Shown here: positions 1-8,341 of the stretch, piece after piece | Layout of the letters: each line of letters opens with the position of its first letter | Position numbering within the stretch: the first letter of the stretch is position 1 | DNA from: an uncultured Clostridia bacterium | Lineage (GTDB): Bacteria; Bacillota; Clostridia; UBA1381 | Assembly (NCBI GenBank): GCA_947626135.1 | Contig: CANQQZ010000016.1 | Coordinates: 1 to 46,466 of the forward strand | Direction of reading: 5' to 3' | Length of the DNA stretch: 46,466 nt | Position numbers and translations under genes: made by a program | Notes under the pieces: generated by a model | Database searches by the model: none | Told to the model about the DNA's origin: nothing | The model's input: the letters and a program-made list of their open reading frames with translations, nothing else

Positions 1-81
<81 letters not shown>

Positions 82-82
82 T

Positions 83-115
83 CCGCATAAGTTTACCAAA
101 GGTAAACTTATGCGG
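83..115 (-). other. perfect stem-loop abutting the 16S 5' end
   Basis: Bases 83-97 and 101-115 are exact reverse complements, giving a 15-bp stem with a 3-nt loop. In the pre-rRNA it lies immediately upstream of the mature 16S start. Pre-16S processing stems usually pair the leader with the 3' trailer, so a self-contained leader hairpin here may be a local RNase III-type substrate or a folding element. The function is inferred. Confidence 0.7.
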
Positions 116-411
116 GAAAACCTTCACTCATGAAGGATTAAAGTTCGATTCGTTAGCTCTTTACTAACTCTGACATTTTGTTTCGTCTACCTGTTGTTTC
201 CGAATTCTCTGTCATAAAAAACTCGTAAAATTGTTTTTTGCACTTTGCTAAACAATTAACGATTACTCGGCTACCGCCGACACATCCCTTCGCGTTCCGC
301 TTCGCGGAAACGACGCTATTCTGATTTCCTTCGGAATTCAGATCCTACGCGTCTCGCTCTCGGGATATGATCGTGTTTGCTTCGCAAAGCACTAGACCTG
401 CACTATTTATC

Positions 412-423
412 TTTCAATGTACA
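412..423 (-). promoter_or_regulatory. boxA-like rRNA antitermination element
   Basis: On the minus strand the sequence reads TGTACATTGAAA, close to the TGTTCTTTGAAA-type boxA found just downstream of rRNA promoters in Bacillota. It lies about 20-30 nt downstream of the predicted P2 start. NusB/NusE binding is an inference from this resemblance and position. Confidence 0.5.
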
Positions 424-450
424 ATCACTGTCTATCGCGACAGCTTATTT

Positions 451-479
451 AATATATCACATATTAAACGATTTGTCAA
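451..479 (-). promoter_or_regulatory. rRNA promoter P2 (sigma-A type)
   Basis: The minus strand shows TTGACA (474-479), a 17-bp spacer and TATATT (451-456). The -35 is perfect and the -10 near consensus. It is the promoter nearest to the 16S gene and is followed by the boxA-like element. Confidence 0.85.
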
Positions 480-549
480 GCATTTTTTTGGGTTCAAAAA
501 AAATTTTTTTAACAAATCCCGCATATTCGCTTGCTCTGACAGCTTTTGT

Positions 550-578
550 ATATTAACATTTATTTTTCGCTTTGTCAA
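550..578 (-). promoter_or_regulatory. rRNA promoter P1 (sigma-A type)
   Basis: The minus strand shows TTGACA (573-578), a 17-bp spacer and TAATAT (550-555). It lies about 100 bp upstream of P2, giving the tandem arrangement common for rRNA operons. The A/T-rich tract upstream (580-620) could act as an UP element. Confidence 0.82.
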
Positions 579-751
579 GCGTTTTTTTCAAAAAAATTCA
601 AAAATTTTTACAGGTAATTTTTAGCACAATATATAGTATTGGAGCGCATTTTAAACCACAAGAAAAACACTTGCGGACCGGCACGGTTTTATATTGTAAT
701 TTTTGACAAAACATGATAAAATAAATAAAAACCATCCGGGAGGCTTAAAAT

Positions 752-1384
752 ATGACAAAAAAAGAAAAGACTGCTCTTCTGCGTGAAGCGTTGGACAAGG
801 AGTATCCTGATGTAAAATGCTCTCTGGAGTTTAAAACTCCGGTTCAAATGCTTATCGCGACGCAGCTCTCGGCGCAATGCACAGACGCGCGGGTCAATAT
901 AATAACCAAAGATTTATTCAAAAAATACCCGGACGCGCAGGCATTTGCCGACGCTGACTACGACGAGCTGTGTGAAATGATAAAATCCGGCGGATTTTAT
1001 CGTACCAAGGCAAAGAACATAATCGCGTGCTGTAAAAGGCTGGTAAGCGAATACGACGGCAACTTGCCCGATACTATGGAGGCTTTGCTTACTTTGCCCG
1101 GGACCGGACGCAAAACCGCCAATCTCGTTTTGGGCGACATTTTCGGCAAGCCGGCAGTGGTTGTGGACACGCATTGTATACGTCTTACAAACCGCATTGG
1201 ACTCACGAAGCAAAAGGAGCCGGAAAAAATCGAAGCGGAGCTGAAAAAAATCCTCCCGCCGGATTATCAGCTCAGATTCTGTCATCAAATGGTATACCAC
1301 GGCCGCGCCTGCTGTACTGCGCGCAAGCCCAAATGCGGCGAATGTGTAATCGCTCACCTGTGCAGCAGCGCGGGTAAATGCTGA
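752..1384 (+). CDS. nth: endonuclease III (DNA glycosylase/AP lyase)
   Basis: Base-excision repair enzyme that removes oxidised pyrimidines and cleaves at the abasic site. The 210-aa protein has the usual family length. The helix-hairpin-helix reads LPGTGRKTANLVLG with the catalytic lysine at K121, and the catalytic aspartate is D139 in VVVDTHCIRL, matching E. coli K120 and D138. A C-x6-C-x2-C-x5-C motif near the C-terminus ligates the [4Fe-4S] cluster. The ATG has GGGAGG about 8 nt upstream. The gene diverges from the rRNA operon and ends at a strong terminator, so it is probably monocistronic. I could not define a convincing promoter. Confidence 0.97.
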   Translation: MTKKEKTALLREALDKEYPDVKCSLEFKTPVQMLIATQLSAQCTDARVNIITKDLFKKYPDAQAFADADYDELCEMIKSGGFYRTKAKNIIACCKRLVSEYDGNLPDTMEALLTLPGTGRKTANLVLGDIFGKPAVVVDTHCIRLTNRIGLTKQKEPEKIEAELKKILPPDYQLRFCHQMVYHGRACCTARKPKCGECVIAHLCSSAGKC

Positions 1385-1414
1385 ACTGCTGTAATATTTT
1401 AAAATCCCATGTTA

Positions 1415-1438
1415 AAAACCCGTCCTGAGACGGGTTTT
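1415..1438. terminator. bidirectional terminator between nth and ychF
   Basis: A 10-bp stem (1415-1424 with 1429-1438) has a CTGA loop and is flanked by A/T runs on both sides. It can end nth on the plus strand and the ychF operon arriving on the minus strand. Confidence 0.8.
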
Positions 1439-1573
1439 CATACTATCTGGTTTATATTCCGAAAGGAGCCGCGCCCTTTAACTCAATCAGCGGCTGCCGT
1501 TCTTATGCTTGTCGGTCAGCACCGCAATAAACCGGAATACCCGGAGCTCTCATATATCTCGATGCTCTCAGCC

Positions 1574-2668
1574 TCACACATTGAACAGGAAATGAACAAT
1601 ATCCCCGTCCTTCATAACATATTCCTTGCCTTCGCTTCTGACCAGACCCTTTTCGCGCGCCGCGTTCATCGTTCCGCATTCCATAAGGTCGTTAAAATGC
1701 ACTACCTCCGCGCGGATAAAGCCCTTCTCAAAATCAGTGTGGATTTTACCCGCCGCCTGCGGCGCCTTCGTGCCCTTCGTAATCGTCCATGCTCTTACCT
1801 CCGGCTCGCCCGCCGTCAGATAGCTTATAAGCCCAAGCAGCGAATAGCTCGCCTTTATCAGCCTGTCAAGACCGGATTCGGTGATGTTAAGCTCCTCCAA
1901 AAACATCTCCTTTTCTTCCTCGTCAAGCTGCGCTATTTCCTCCTCTATTCTCGCGCTCACGCATATAACCTCGGATTTCTCCGTTGCCGCAAATTCCCTG
2001 ACCTTGTTCACGAACTCATTATTTTCGAGCCCCTTTGAAAAATCGTCCTCCGCAACGTTCGCCGCGTAAATAACCGGCTTTAACGATATGAGCGCTATTT
2101 CCTTCATAACCGCCGCGTCATCCTCGTCGTAATCAAGACTTCTCGCGCTTTTTCCCTCGTTGAGCGCGTTCCGTACCCGTTCCAGCAAATCCAGCTCCGT
2201 CTGAAGGGATTTGTCGCCCTTGAGCGCCTTTTTCGTGCGCTCTATACGTCTTTCTATTATTTCAAGGTCTGATAAAATCAGCTCCATATTAATCGTCTCT
2301 ATATCTCTGAGCGGATCTATGGTTCCGTCCACATGCGTTATGTTTTCGTCCTCGAAGCATCGCACCACATGGACAATCGCATCCACCTCGCGTATATTGG
2401 AAAGGAACTTGTTGCCTAAGCCCTCGCCCCTTGACGCTCCCTTGACCAGTCCGGCTATATCGACAAACTCGATATACGCCCTCGTTACCTTCTTGGGATT
2501 ATACATCCTTGCAAGCGCGTCCACACGCGCGTCCGGCACGTCCACCACGCCTACGTTCGGCTCGATCGTGCAGAACGGATAGTTCGCCGATTCCGCTCCC
2601 GCCTGTGTTATCGCGTTAAACAATGTCGATTTGCCGACGTTCGGCAATCCCACTATACCAAGCTTCAT
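1574..2668 (-). CDS. ychF: ribosome-binding ATPase YchF
   Basis: Obg-family P-loop protein that binds ribosomes and prefers ATP; it is linked to stress and oxidative-damage responses. The 364 aa match the usual length. The G1 loop GLPNVGKST is at about residues 7-15, G3 DIAGLV at about 70, and the family's altered G4 appears as NVAEDD near 205. The C-terminus is a TGS domain ending in VHFLFNV. Its ATG overlaps the stop codon of the upstream EamA gene by 4 bp (ATGA), which implies translational coupling. It is the last gene of the long minus-strand series. Confidence 0.97.
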   Translation of the reverse strand: MKLGIVGLPNVGKSTLFNAITQAGAESANYPFCTIEPNVGVVDVPDARVDALARMYNPKKVTRAYIEFVDIAGLVKGASRGEGLGNKFLSNIREVDAIVHVVRCFEDENITHVDGTIDPLRDIETINMELILSDLEIIERRIERTKKALKGDKSLQTELDLLERVRNALNEGKSARSLDYDEDDAAVMKEIALISLKPVIYAANVAEDDFSKGLENNEFVNKVREFAATEKSEVICVSARIEEEIAQLDEEEKEMFLEELNITESGLDRLIKASYSLLGLISYLTAGEPEVRAWTITKGTKAPQAAGKIHTDFEKGFIRAEVVHFNDLMECGTMNAAREKGLVRSEGKEYVMKDGDIVHFLFNV

Positions 2669-3591
2669 TTTTCAATCGTCCTCTCTTCCGTCTTTTTTGT
2701 ATTAACAATTACAATACCCGCGCATACCAGCGCAAGCGAAACGAGATATCGCGGTTTAAATATATCCTCGCCCAGAAACATCGCTGAAAGCAGCGTTCCC
2801 GAAACGGGAATGATAAAATTAAACACGGCGATTTTTCCGAGCGGATTATATTGCAGCAGCATTGTCCATATCGTAAACGCCGCCGCCGACAAAAACGCCA
2901 GATATCCCAAAATCCCCAGACCGGCGGCGGATAAGGTCTTAAACTGCCCTCCGCCGGCAAAACCGATTGCAATCAATATCATCCCGCCTATAAGCAGGTT
3001 GTACCCGGTCACAGCCATAGCGTCATCCGTTTTGGTCGCTCGTTTGCTTATCATCGAGCCGATTACAAAGCTCAGCGCGGCAAGCAGAATAAAGCCCTCT
3101 CCCGTCAGCCTCATCTGCGCGGCGCCCCCGCCGAGCGTAACCGTCAGAACGCCCGCAAAGCCGAGCGTTACGCCTATTAGCTTCCGCGCGTTAAGCTTGT
3201 CGTCCTTATACGCAAAATGCGCCAAAATCACCGCGAAAAACGTTTGTATCGAGTTTACAATCGAACCGTTCGCGCCTGTGGTATTTGAAAGTCCCACATA
3301 GAAAAATATGTACTGCACTGCGGTATATATCACTGCCATAAGAAGCACGAACGGCGCTCCCTCACGGCTCACACGCGGAAATTTCCGCCGCGCCGCCCAT
3401 GCCGCGATAAGAACCATAACGCCCGCGGCGGCAAACCTCGCGCCCGCGAAAAACAGCTTTTCAAATACGCTGTCGGTAATGTTAAACAGCTCATAGCCTA
3501 TCTTTACCGACGGATAGGCGCTGCCCCACAAGACGTTGCACAGCACCGCGAGCGGTATGACCCAATACGGATTTGTCAGAATTTTTTTCAT
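2665..3591 (-). CDS. EamA/DMT-family permease
   Basis: Ten-helix membrane transporter of the drug/metabolite superfamily. The 308-aa protein is made of two EamA repeats with hydrophobic segments throughout, and motifs such as LWGSAYPSVKIGYELF in helix 1 and FFYVGLSNTTGANGSIVNS near helix 4 fit the family. The substrate cannot be told from sequence; members export amino acids, nucleotides or metabolites. It lies 17 bp downstream of the membrane-protein gene and overlaps ychF by 4 bp, so it is likely co-transcribed with both. Confidence 0.88.
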   Translation of the reverse strand: MKKILTNPYWVIPLAVLCNVLWGSAYPSVKIGYELFNITDSVFEKLFFAGARFAAAGVMVLIAAWAARRKFPRVSREGAPFVLLMAVIYTAVQYIFFYVGLSNTTGANGSIVNSIQTFFAVILAHFAYKDDKLNARKLIGVTLGFAGVLTVTLGGGAAQMRLTGEGFILLAALSFVIGSMISKRATKTDDAMAVTGYNLLIGGMILIAIGFAGGGQFKTLSAAGLGILGYLAFLSAAAFTIWTMLLQYNPLGKIAVFNFIIPVSGTLLSAMFLGEDIFKPRYLVSLALVCAGIVIVNTKKTEERTIEK

Positions 3592-3608
3592 TTACGCCAA
3601 TACGCCTT

Positions 3609-4349
3609 TTATTCGTCCTCAAACGGGAATATGTCTCCCAAAAACTTCTTTGCCTTATTTTTCACGCTTTCGGAAACATCCGCGTCCGCGTCTATTTTCT
3701 CATCTCCGGAGCCGCGCGGAATACGGCGGGTATCCCCGCTCCTCGGGTTTTCGCGTCTTTCCGTGGCTTTGCGCCGCCCCGTGCGTATTTTGACCTCGGG
3801 GTCAGCCGCCGTTTCGACATTTATATTCCATCTCTTGGAAATTTCGGAAAATTCCTCCGGAGCCTCCTCCTCCTTATAGGTTATGGAGCCGTTCCTCGCG
3901 TAGTTTTTGTTGGTGTTCGTTACCGAGGCGGATTTCTCCTTGATTTCCGTAACGCTCCCGGTAAATTTTTCGGCTATATCGCGTCTGAGCGCGCGGATTT
4001 CCGACTGTATTTTCGTGTCCTTTTTTGACATACCGTAAAATCGGTTGGCTACTATAAAGCTGATACCGGCGTTTATCAGTATGCTCAGAACAAACAGCAA
4101 AAAGACCGTTCCGAACGATACTCCCGACCGCTGACGACTCTCCGTATCCGACGGCGCATTTACCGGCGCCGTATCCTGTATCGCCGGCTGCGTATCCTGC
4201 GCGGCAATCGGCTCCGGCACCGTGTCTCCTGTTTCCTCCGTATACCCCGAGGCGTTGCCCTCGTCCGCAAACGACGGCAGCGACGGCATCGCAAACATCA
4301 GCATCATGGCAGCTATTAAAGCAAAAACTGTTTTCCTGATTTCCTTCAT
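3609..4349 (-). CDS. single-pass membrane protein of unknown function
   Basis: I do not recognise this 246-aa protein. It starts with a signal peptide (about 1-28, cleavage near SFA-DE). A Pro/Thr/Asp-rich extracellular stretch follows (30-75), then one transmembrane helix at about 78-102 and a long charged cytoplasmic tail. The tail contains a likely short coiled coil (about 110-135) and an Arg-rich stretch near 190-210. The predicted topology is N-terminus out, C-terminus in. It begins 13 bp after the GAP1-like gene, and that spacing suggests the two products work together, though this is inference. It could be a membrane anchor for the larger protein. Confidence 0.75.
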   Translation of the reverse strand: MKEIRKTVFALIAAMMLMFAMPSLPSFADEGNASGYTEETGDTVPEPIAAQDTQPAIQDTAPVNAPSDTESRQRSGVSFGTVFLLFVLSILINAGISFIVANRFYGMSKKDTKIQSEIRALRRDIAEKFTGSVTEIKEKSASVTNTNKNYARNGSITYKEEEAPEEFSEISKRWNINVETAADPEVKIRTGRRKATERRENPRSGDTRRIPRGSGDEKIDADADVSESVKNKAKKFLGDIFPFEDE

Positions 4350-4362
4350 TTTCCCATTCTCC

Positions 4363-6498
4363 TTATCTCGCTAAGCGGAATACATTATTAATATAATTTC
4401 CTATAGACATTGCGGACAGCTCCGCTTTGTTTGAAAGATAAATCCTGTTATAGACAATCAGCCGTTTATCATCGGGCTTGCACCTGTTATAGCCTATGAT
4501 AAACCATTCCCAAAAGCTCTCGGGCATTGTCTGCGTGTTCACTATCAGCTCATGATAATGTCCCGGCGCCTCAACCACCTCGAGCGCAAGCTTCGGAATG
4601 ATAAAATCGTACACCATAGGCTCTTTATATCTCAGCTCCGTAAGCAGCCCGGCAACCTTCTTTGCCCGCTCGTGCGCGACCGTCTGCCGCCCCGCCGCCG
4701 AACGCCAGTTATAATACGCGTTCAAGACCCTCGAAAGAAGCAGCGGATATATACTGTCGCTTATATCCGCGCGGACATCGGTTCTTAGATGCTCGTAGGT
4801 GGCGCGCTCGAAGGGCAGATATCCGACCTTTTTTAACATACGTCTCACGCGCTCCAAATCCCGTTCCTCTTCTTCAGCGCTTTTGTCCGTATCCTTTATT
4901 GTAATGCCGTATGCTCCCCAGTCCTCGTTTCTGTAGGTCAATATATATTTCATGCAGCCGCGTTTTATTATATCATCGCCCGCTGCCGCGTGGACATACG
5001 CTACCAGCTCCGATAAATCCTTGTCGTCCCAATGCTTCGGGTACGCGAACATCTCCGCGCCCCTGCCCTTTACGCTTTGCTCCGCCGCCATTGATACAAA
5101 ATCCGTAAGCATAGCGTCGTCGTTCAGGAACAGCTCCCGCCATGTGGGCTTATTGGCGGCATGCTTTAAAACCGCGAAAAATTCAACAAGCGACTTCTTG
5201 TTAAACTCCGTAAGGGAGTCGTAGCTTTCTCCTATCGGCTTCATATACGCGCGTATATTACCCGCTGTTATCTTCGCCTGCGCCTCGGTCATGTCCGCGC
5301 AGTTTTCCGATATGGGATATTCCTCGCCGCCGCACATGCTTTTAATGCACCCGTCGATAAAATTCGTCGTTATTTCCGCCTCCTTTGAAGGAAGCTTTTC
5401 GCTGTTGTCATAAAGTATCTTAGCCAGCTCAAATTTTACGTCTCTGTGCGCGCTGTCATCCATAACTTCAAACAGCTCGCCCAGACGCGCCTTTAATGTC
5501 CTGTCGCCCGCGGACTGCTGAAGCTTTAAAAGCCTTCCGCCTATACCCGTCTCCGTTTCATGCTCGTATGTGTCGCACCAGTCGATAAATCCCGCCACTG
5601 ACGTTATACGGCAGTCCGCGTAACGTTTCCTCAGCTCGTCCGGCTGCATCGCGAATATCGGCAGCTCATGCGCTGTATAAAAATTGGTTTTATCCATATC
5701 TACATATACGCAGTTTGCGTGCGATTTTATAAGCTCCGATGTAATGTTGTTTTTCCCGCGCACGGTGCCGTGAAAAACAATATTATACTGCTTGTCCGAC
5801 GGCATATACACGTTAATGGTTGAAATACCCGTATACCGTGAAATATCTCTCGGAAGAAGATATTTCAGCGCCACAAGGTACATAGCCGTAAGCTCCTCGC
5901 TGTCCGTAGCAACGCATATATTTCGTATTTCGTCATCGGTAAACAGCCTGAGCGCCTCCTGCACAAGATACTCCATCTGCTGCTTATGGGACTTTATAAA
6001 CTCTCCGACGCGCCCGTCAAGGGTCTCGTCGCGCTTTTCCTCCGCCTCCGGCAGATATTTTACAAGCTCCGCCTCTATCTGATTTTCGGTAAGATGCGTA
6101 GTAAACAGAGGGGAATTGAAATACTGCTCCGGAAAGAAGTCCCGGCTCACCTCATCAAAAATCAACGCGTGTGCATAATGATTTCCGCGGTCCCCGTCAA
6201 AATCAATACCCGAATACACGACCTGTATTGCGGCGTATCTGCCGTCCGAAAGCTTAAGCGTCCTGAAAATCTTCGGAAACAGCTCCGGAACAGACGGATC
6301 GCACGGCTTTTCCGAATAATCCTTCGCGGCGTTTTTCGGCATCCGATAAAGTGAAAATCGCTGTATTTCCTGTATATTCTCGCGCGTAACGCCCTGCGAG
6401 CAGGAATAAACCCGCAGTCCCGGCTGATTTACAAGCCCCTTTGAGCTGTCGGACAAGCTGTGCTTAACCGACGTATATATCAGCTGATATATTTTCAC
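4363..6498 (-). CDS. GAP1-like (GTPase-associated protein 1) large cytosolic protein
   Basis: A 711-aa soluble protein without signal peptide or membrane helix. The N-terminus (about 1-130), with YSCSQGVT near 31-38 and RGNHYAHALIFDE at 104-116 (His107 and His110), resembles the N-terminal domain of the GTPase-associated protein 1 (GAP1-N) family. That family is described in bacterial NTPase-centred conflict and signalling cassettes. The remaining 580 residues are mostly helical, with no motif I can name. The start is GTG, preceded by AGGGGGG at a spacing of about 7 nt. No GTPase or vWA partner is adjacent, which is unusual for the family; the neighbours are an ABC exporter upstream and a single-pass membrane protein downstream. 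The family assignment is from pattern memory and is moderate. Confidence 0.6.
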   Translation of the reverse strand: MKIYQLIYTSVKHSLSDSSKGLVNQPGLRVYSCSQGVTRENIQEIQRFSLYRMPKNAAKDYSEKPCDPSVPELFPKIFRTLKLSDGRYAAIQVVYSGIDFDGDRGNHYAHALIFDEVSRDFFPEQYFNSPLFTTHLTENQIEAELVKYLPEAEEKRDETLDGRVGEFIKSHKQQMEYLVQEALRLFTDDEIRNICVATDSEELTAMYLVALKYLLPRDISRYTGISTINVYMPSDKQYNIVFHGTVRGKNNITSELIKSHANCVYVDMDKTNFYTAHELPIFAMQPDELRKRYADCRITSVAGFIDWCDTYEHETETGIGGRLLKLQQSAGDRTLKARLGELFEVMDDSAHRDVKFELAKILYDNSEKLPSKEAEITTNFIDGCIKSMCGGEEYPISENCADMTEAQAKITAGNIRAYMKPIGESYDSLTEFNKKSLVEFFAVLKHAANKPTWRELFLNDDAMLTDFVSMAAEQSVKGRGAEMFAYPKHWDDKDLSELVAYVHAAAGDDIIKRGCMKYILTYRNEDWGAYGITIKDTDKSAEEEERDLERVRRMLKKVGYLPFERATYEHLRTDVRADISDSIYPLLLSRVLNAYYNWRSAAGRQTVAHERAKKVAGLLTELRYKEPMVYDFIIPKLALEVVEAPGHYHELIVNTQTMPESFWEWFIIGYNRCKPDDKRLIVYNRIYLSNKAELSAMSIGNYINNVFRLAR

Positions 6499-6526
6499 GC
6501 GATATCCCCCCTTGTAAGCTTTTTAT

Positions 6527-8341
6527 TTAATCCAATTCCTTCAAGCCCGTATACAGCTCGTAATATCTGCCCTTTTTCTCGAGCAGCTCGTCGTGCGTGC
6601 CCCGTTCGATTATCTCGCCGTTTTCAAGCACCATAATCGCGTCCGAATTTCGTATTGTGGACAAACGATGGGCGATAACAAACGTCGTTCTGTTCTCCAT
6701 AAGCGCATCCATGCCTTTGTTTATCTCCTGCTCGGTGCGGGTATCAACGGACGATGTCGCCTCATCCAAAATCAATATCTGCGCTTTTGAAAGCGATGCG
6801 CGCGCTATATTTAAAAGCTGTCTCTGACCCTGGGATAAATTTGAGCCGTCGCCGCTCAATACCGTTTCGTACCCGAGCGGCAGATGCTTTATAAACATAT
6901 GCGCGCTCGCGGTTTTCGCCGCGCGCATTACCTCCGAATCGGTAGCGTCAAGCCTTCCGTAGCGGATATTTTCCATAACCGTTCCGGTAAACAAATGCGT
7001 GTCCTGCAAAACCATAGCTATGTTTTCCCTGAGCGAATCCTTTTTAATCCGTTCAATCGGGATTCCGTCTATTGTTATGGTTCCCGAATTTACGTCGTAA
7101 AATCTCGTTATAAGATTCATGATCGTGGTTTTTCCCGCGCCGGTAGAGCCCACGAGCGCAATCTTCTGCCCGGGATGCGCGTACATGGAAATATTTTTAA
7201 GAATCGTCTTTTCCGGGTTATAGCCGAAGGTAACATTGTCCACAATCACGTCGCCGTGAACATTTTTAAGCTCTATATCTCCCTCAAGTCCGTCATACTC
7301 GTTCGGCGCGTCCATAACCTCAAACACGCGCTCCGCTCCGGCAAGCGCCGACATAATAACGGTCATCTGCTGCGAAAGCTCGTTAATCGGACGCGAGAAC
7401 TGACGCGAATAATTTACGAATACCGACAAGCCGCCCACGTCAAGGCGCGTTATTCCCGTGGTCAGGCACAGAAGCGCTCCGACCGTCGCGATAAGCGTAT
7501 AGCTGACCTGTCCCATAGCGTTCATAACCGGTCCCATAATACCGCCGACAAACTGCGCCCTTACCTGAGCGTCGCGGAGCTTTTCGTTGCGCTCCGTAAA
7601 GCCCTCTATAATCTTATCCTCATGACAGAATACCTTTACGACATTCTGCCCCGTAACCGTTTCTTCAACATATCCGTTCACAACGCCCAGCGCCGATTGC
7701 TGCCGATTAAAATACTTGCGCGATTTTTTCGCGATAGTCGTTCCGACAAGCGCCATAAGCGGCGTTGTCACAAGCGTTACAAGCGTAAGGAACACGTTTG
7801 TGTAAAGCATAAGCGCCAGAGTTCCGATAAGCTGTATGGAGCCCTGGAATATCTGCACGATCGTGGTATTGAGCATTTCGCCTATCGTATCCACGTCGTT
7901 TGTATACCGGCTCATAATTTCGCCGGTGCTTCTCGTGTCAAAAAATCTTACCGGAAGCCGCTGCATTTTTGTGAACAGCTCCTTGCGCAGATTGAAAAGC
8001 GAATTTTGAGAAACCTGTATCATAGTCCTTTGCTGCAAATAATTCGCCAAAACGCCGAACAGATATATCAGCGCCATAACAGCCACTCTCGAAAGCAGGC
8101 GCACGATTTTTTCCTCTGCGCTCCCCTCCTCGACAAGCCCGTTTATAATAGGTCTGAGCATATATGAGCCCGCAAGGTTCGACGCTGTGGAAACAACAAC
8201 GCAGACAAACGCGAATATAATTTTTCCTTTATAATCATTAAGATACGCGAACAGACGCTTTATTACGGCGCCGGTATTTTTCGGCTTGCCGCTGTATTTG
8301 TTGCGCGCGTCCGGTCCTTTTCCGTTTCCCATTGGAGGCAT
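6527..8341 (-). CDS. ABC exporter subunit, canonical-ATPase half
   Basis: Half-transporter of 604 aa: six transmembrane helices (about 35-330) followed by a nucleotide-binding domain. The NBD has Walker A GSTGAGKTT, Walker B ILILDEATS with the catalytic Glu, and the H-loop VIAHRLS. Its signature motif is LSQGQ instead of LSGGQ, the pattern of the subunit that completes the degenerate site in heterodimeric exporters (TM287/288, BmrCD, LmrCD type). Its ATG overlaps the upstream subunit's stop by 1 bp (TAATG). Substrate unknown: a drug, lipid or peptide is possible. Confidence 0.93.
   Translation of the reverse strand: MPPMGNGKGPDARNKYSGKPKNTGAVIKRLFAYLNDYKGKIIFAFVCVVVSTASNLAGSYMLRPIINGLVEEGSAEEKIVRLLSRVAVMALIYLFGVLANYLQQRTMIQVSQNSLFNLRKELFTKMQRLPVRFFDTRSTGEIMSRYTNDVDTIGEMLNTTIVQIFQGSIQLIGTLALMLYTNVFLTLVTLVTTPLMALVGTTIAKKSRKYFNRQQSALGVVNGYVEETVTGQNVVKVFCHEDKIIEGFTERNEKLRDAQVRAQFVGGIMGPVMNAMGQVSYTLIATVGALLCLTTGITRLDVGGLSVFVNYSRQFSRPINELSQQMTVIMSALAGAERVFEVMDAPNEYDGLEGDIELKNVHGDVIVDNVTFGYNPEKTILKNISMYAHPGQKIALVGSTGAGKTTIMNLITRFYDVNSGTITIDGIPIERIKKDSLRENIAMVLQDTHLFTGTVMENIRYGRLDATDSEVMRAAKTASAHMFIKHLPLGYETVLSGDGSNLSQGQRQLLNIARASLSKAQILILDEATSSVDTRTEQEINKGMDALMENRTTFVIAHRLSTIRNSDAIMVLENGEIIERGTHDELLEKKGRYYELYTGLKELD

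Larger units (their letters stand above)
82..444 (-). other. 16S rRNA leader region
   Basis: This non-coding leader runs between promoter P2 and the 16S gene. It contains the hairpin at 83-115 and two smaller hairpins with TTC loops: 293-300 pairing with 304-312 (one bulge), and 321-329 pairing with 333-341 (one mismatched pair). An 85-codon open frame at 367-624 crosses the promoters, has no ribosome binding site and is not a gene. Confidence 0.65.

Noticed and set aside
367..624. 85-codon plus-strand frame in the rRNA leader
   Set aside because: It crosses both rRNA promoters and the boxA-like site, has no ribosome binding site and its protein is low-complexity.
703..731. TTGACA-17-TAAAAA as the nth promoter
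   Set aside because: The -10 is poor and the start site would fall on the ribosome binding site, leaving no leader.
6884..8167. 427-codon frame opposite the ABC exporter gene
   Set aside because: It is antisense to a clearly conserved ABC transporter and encodes an Arg/His-rich protein typical of shadow frames.
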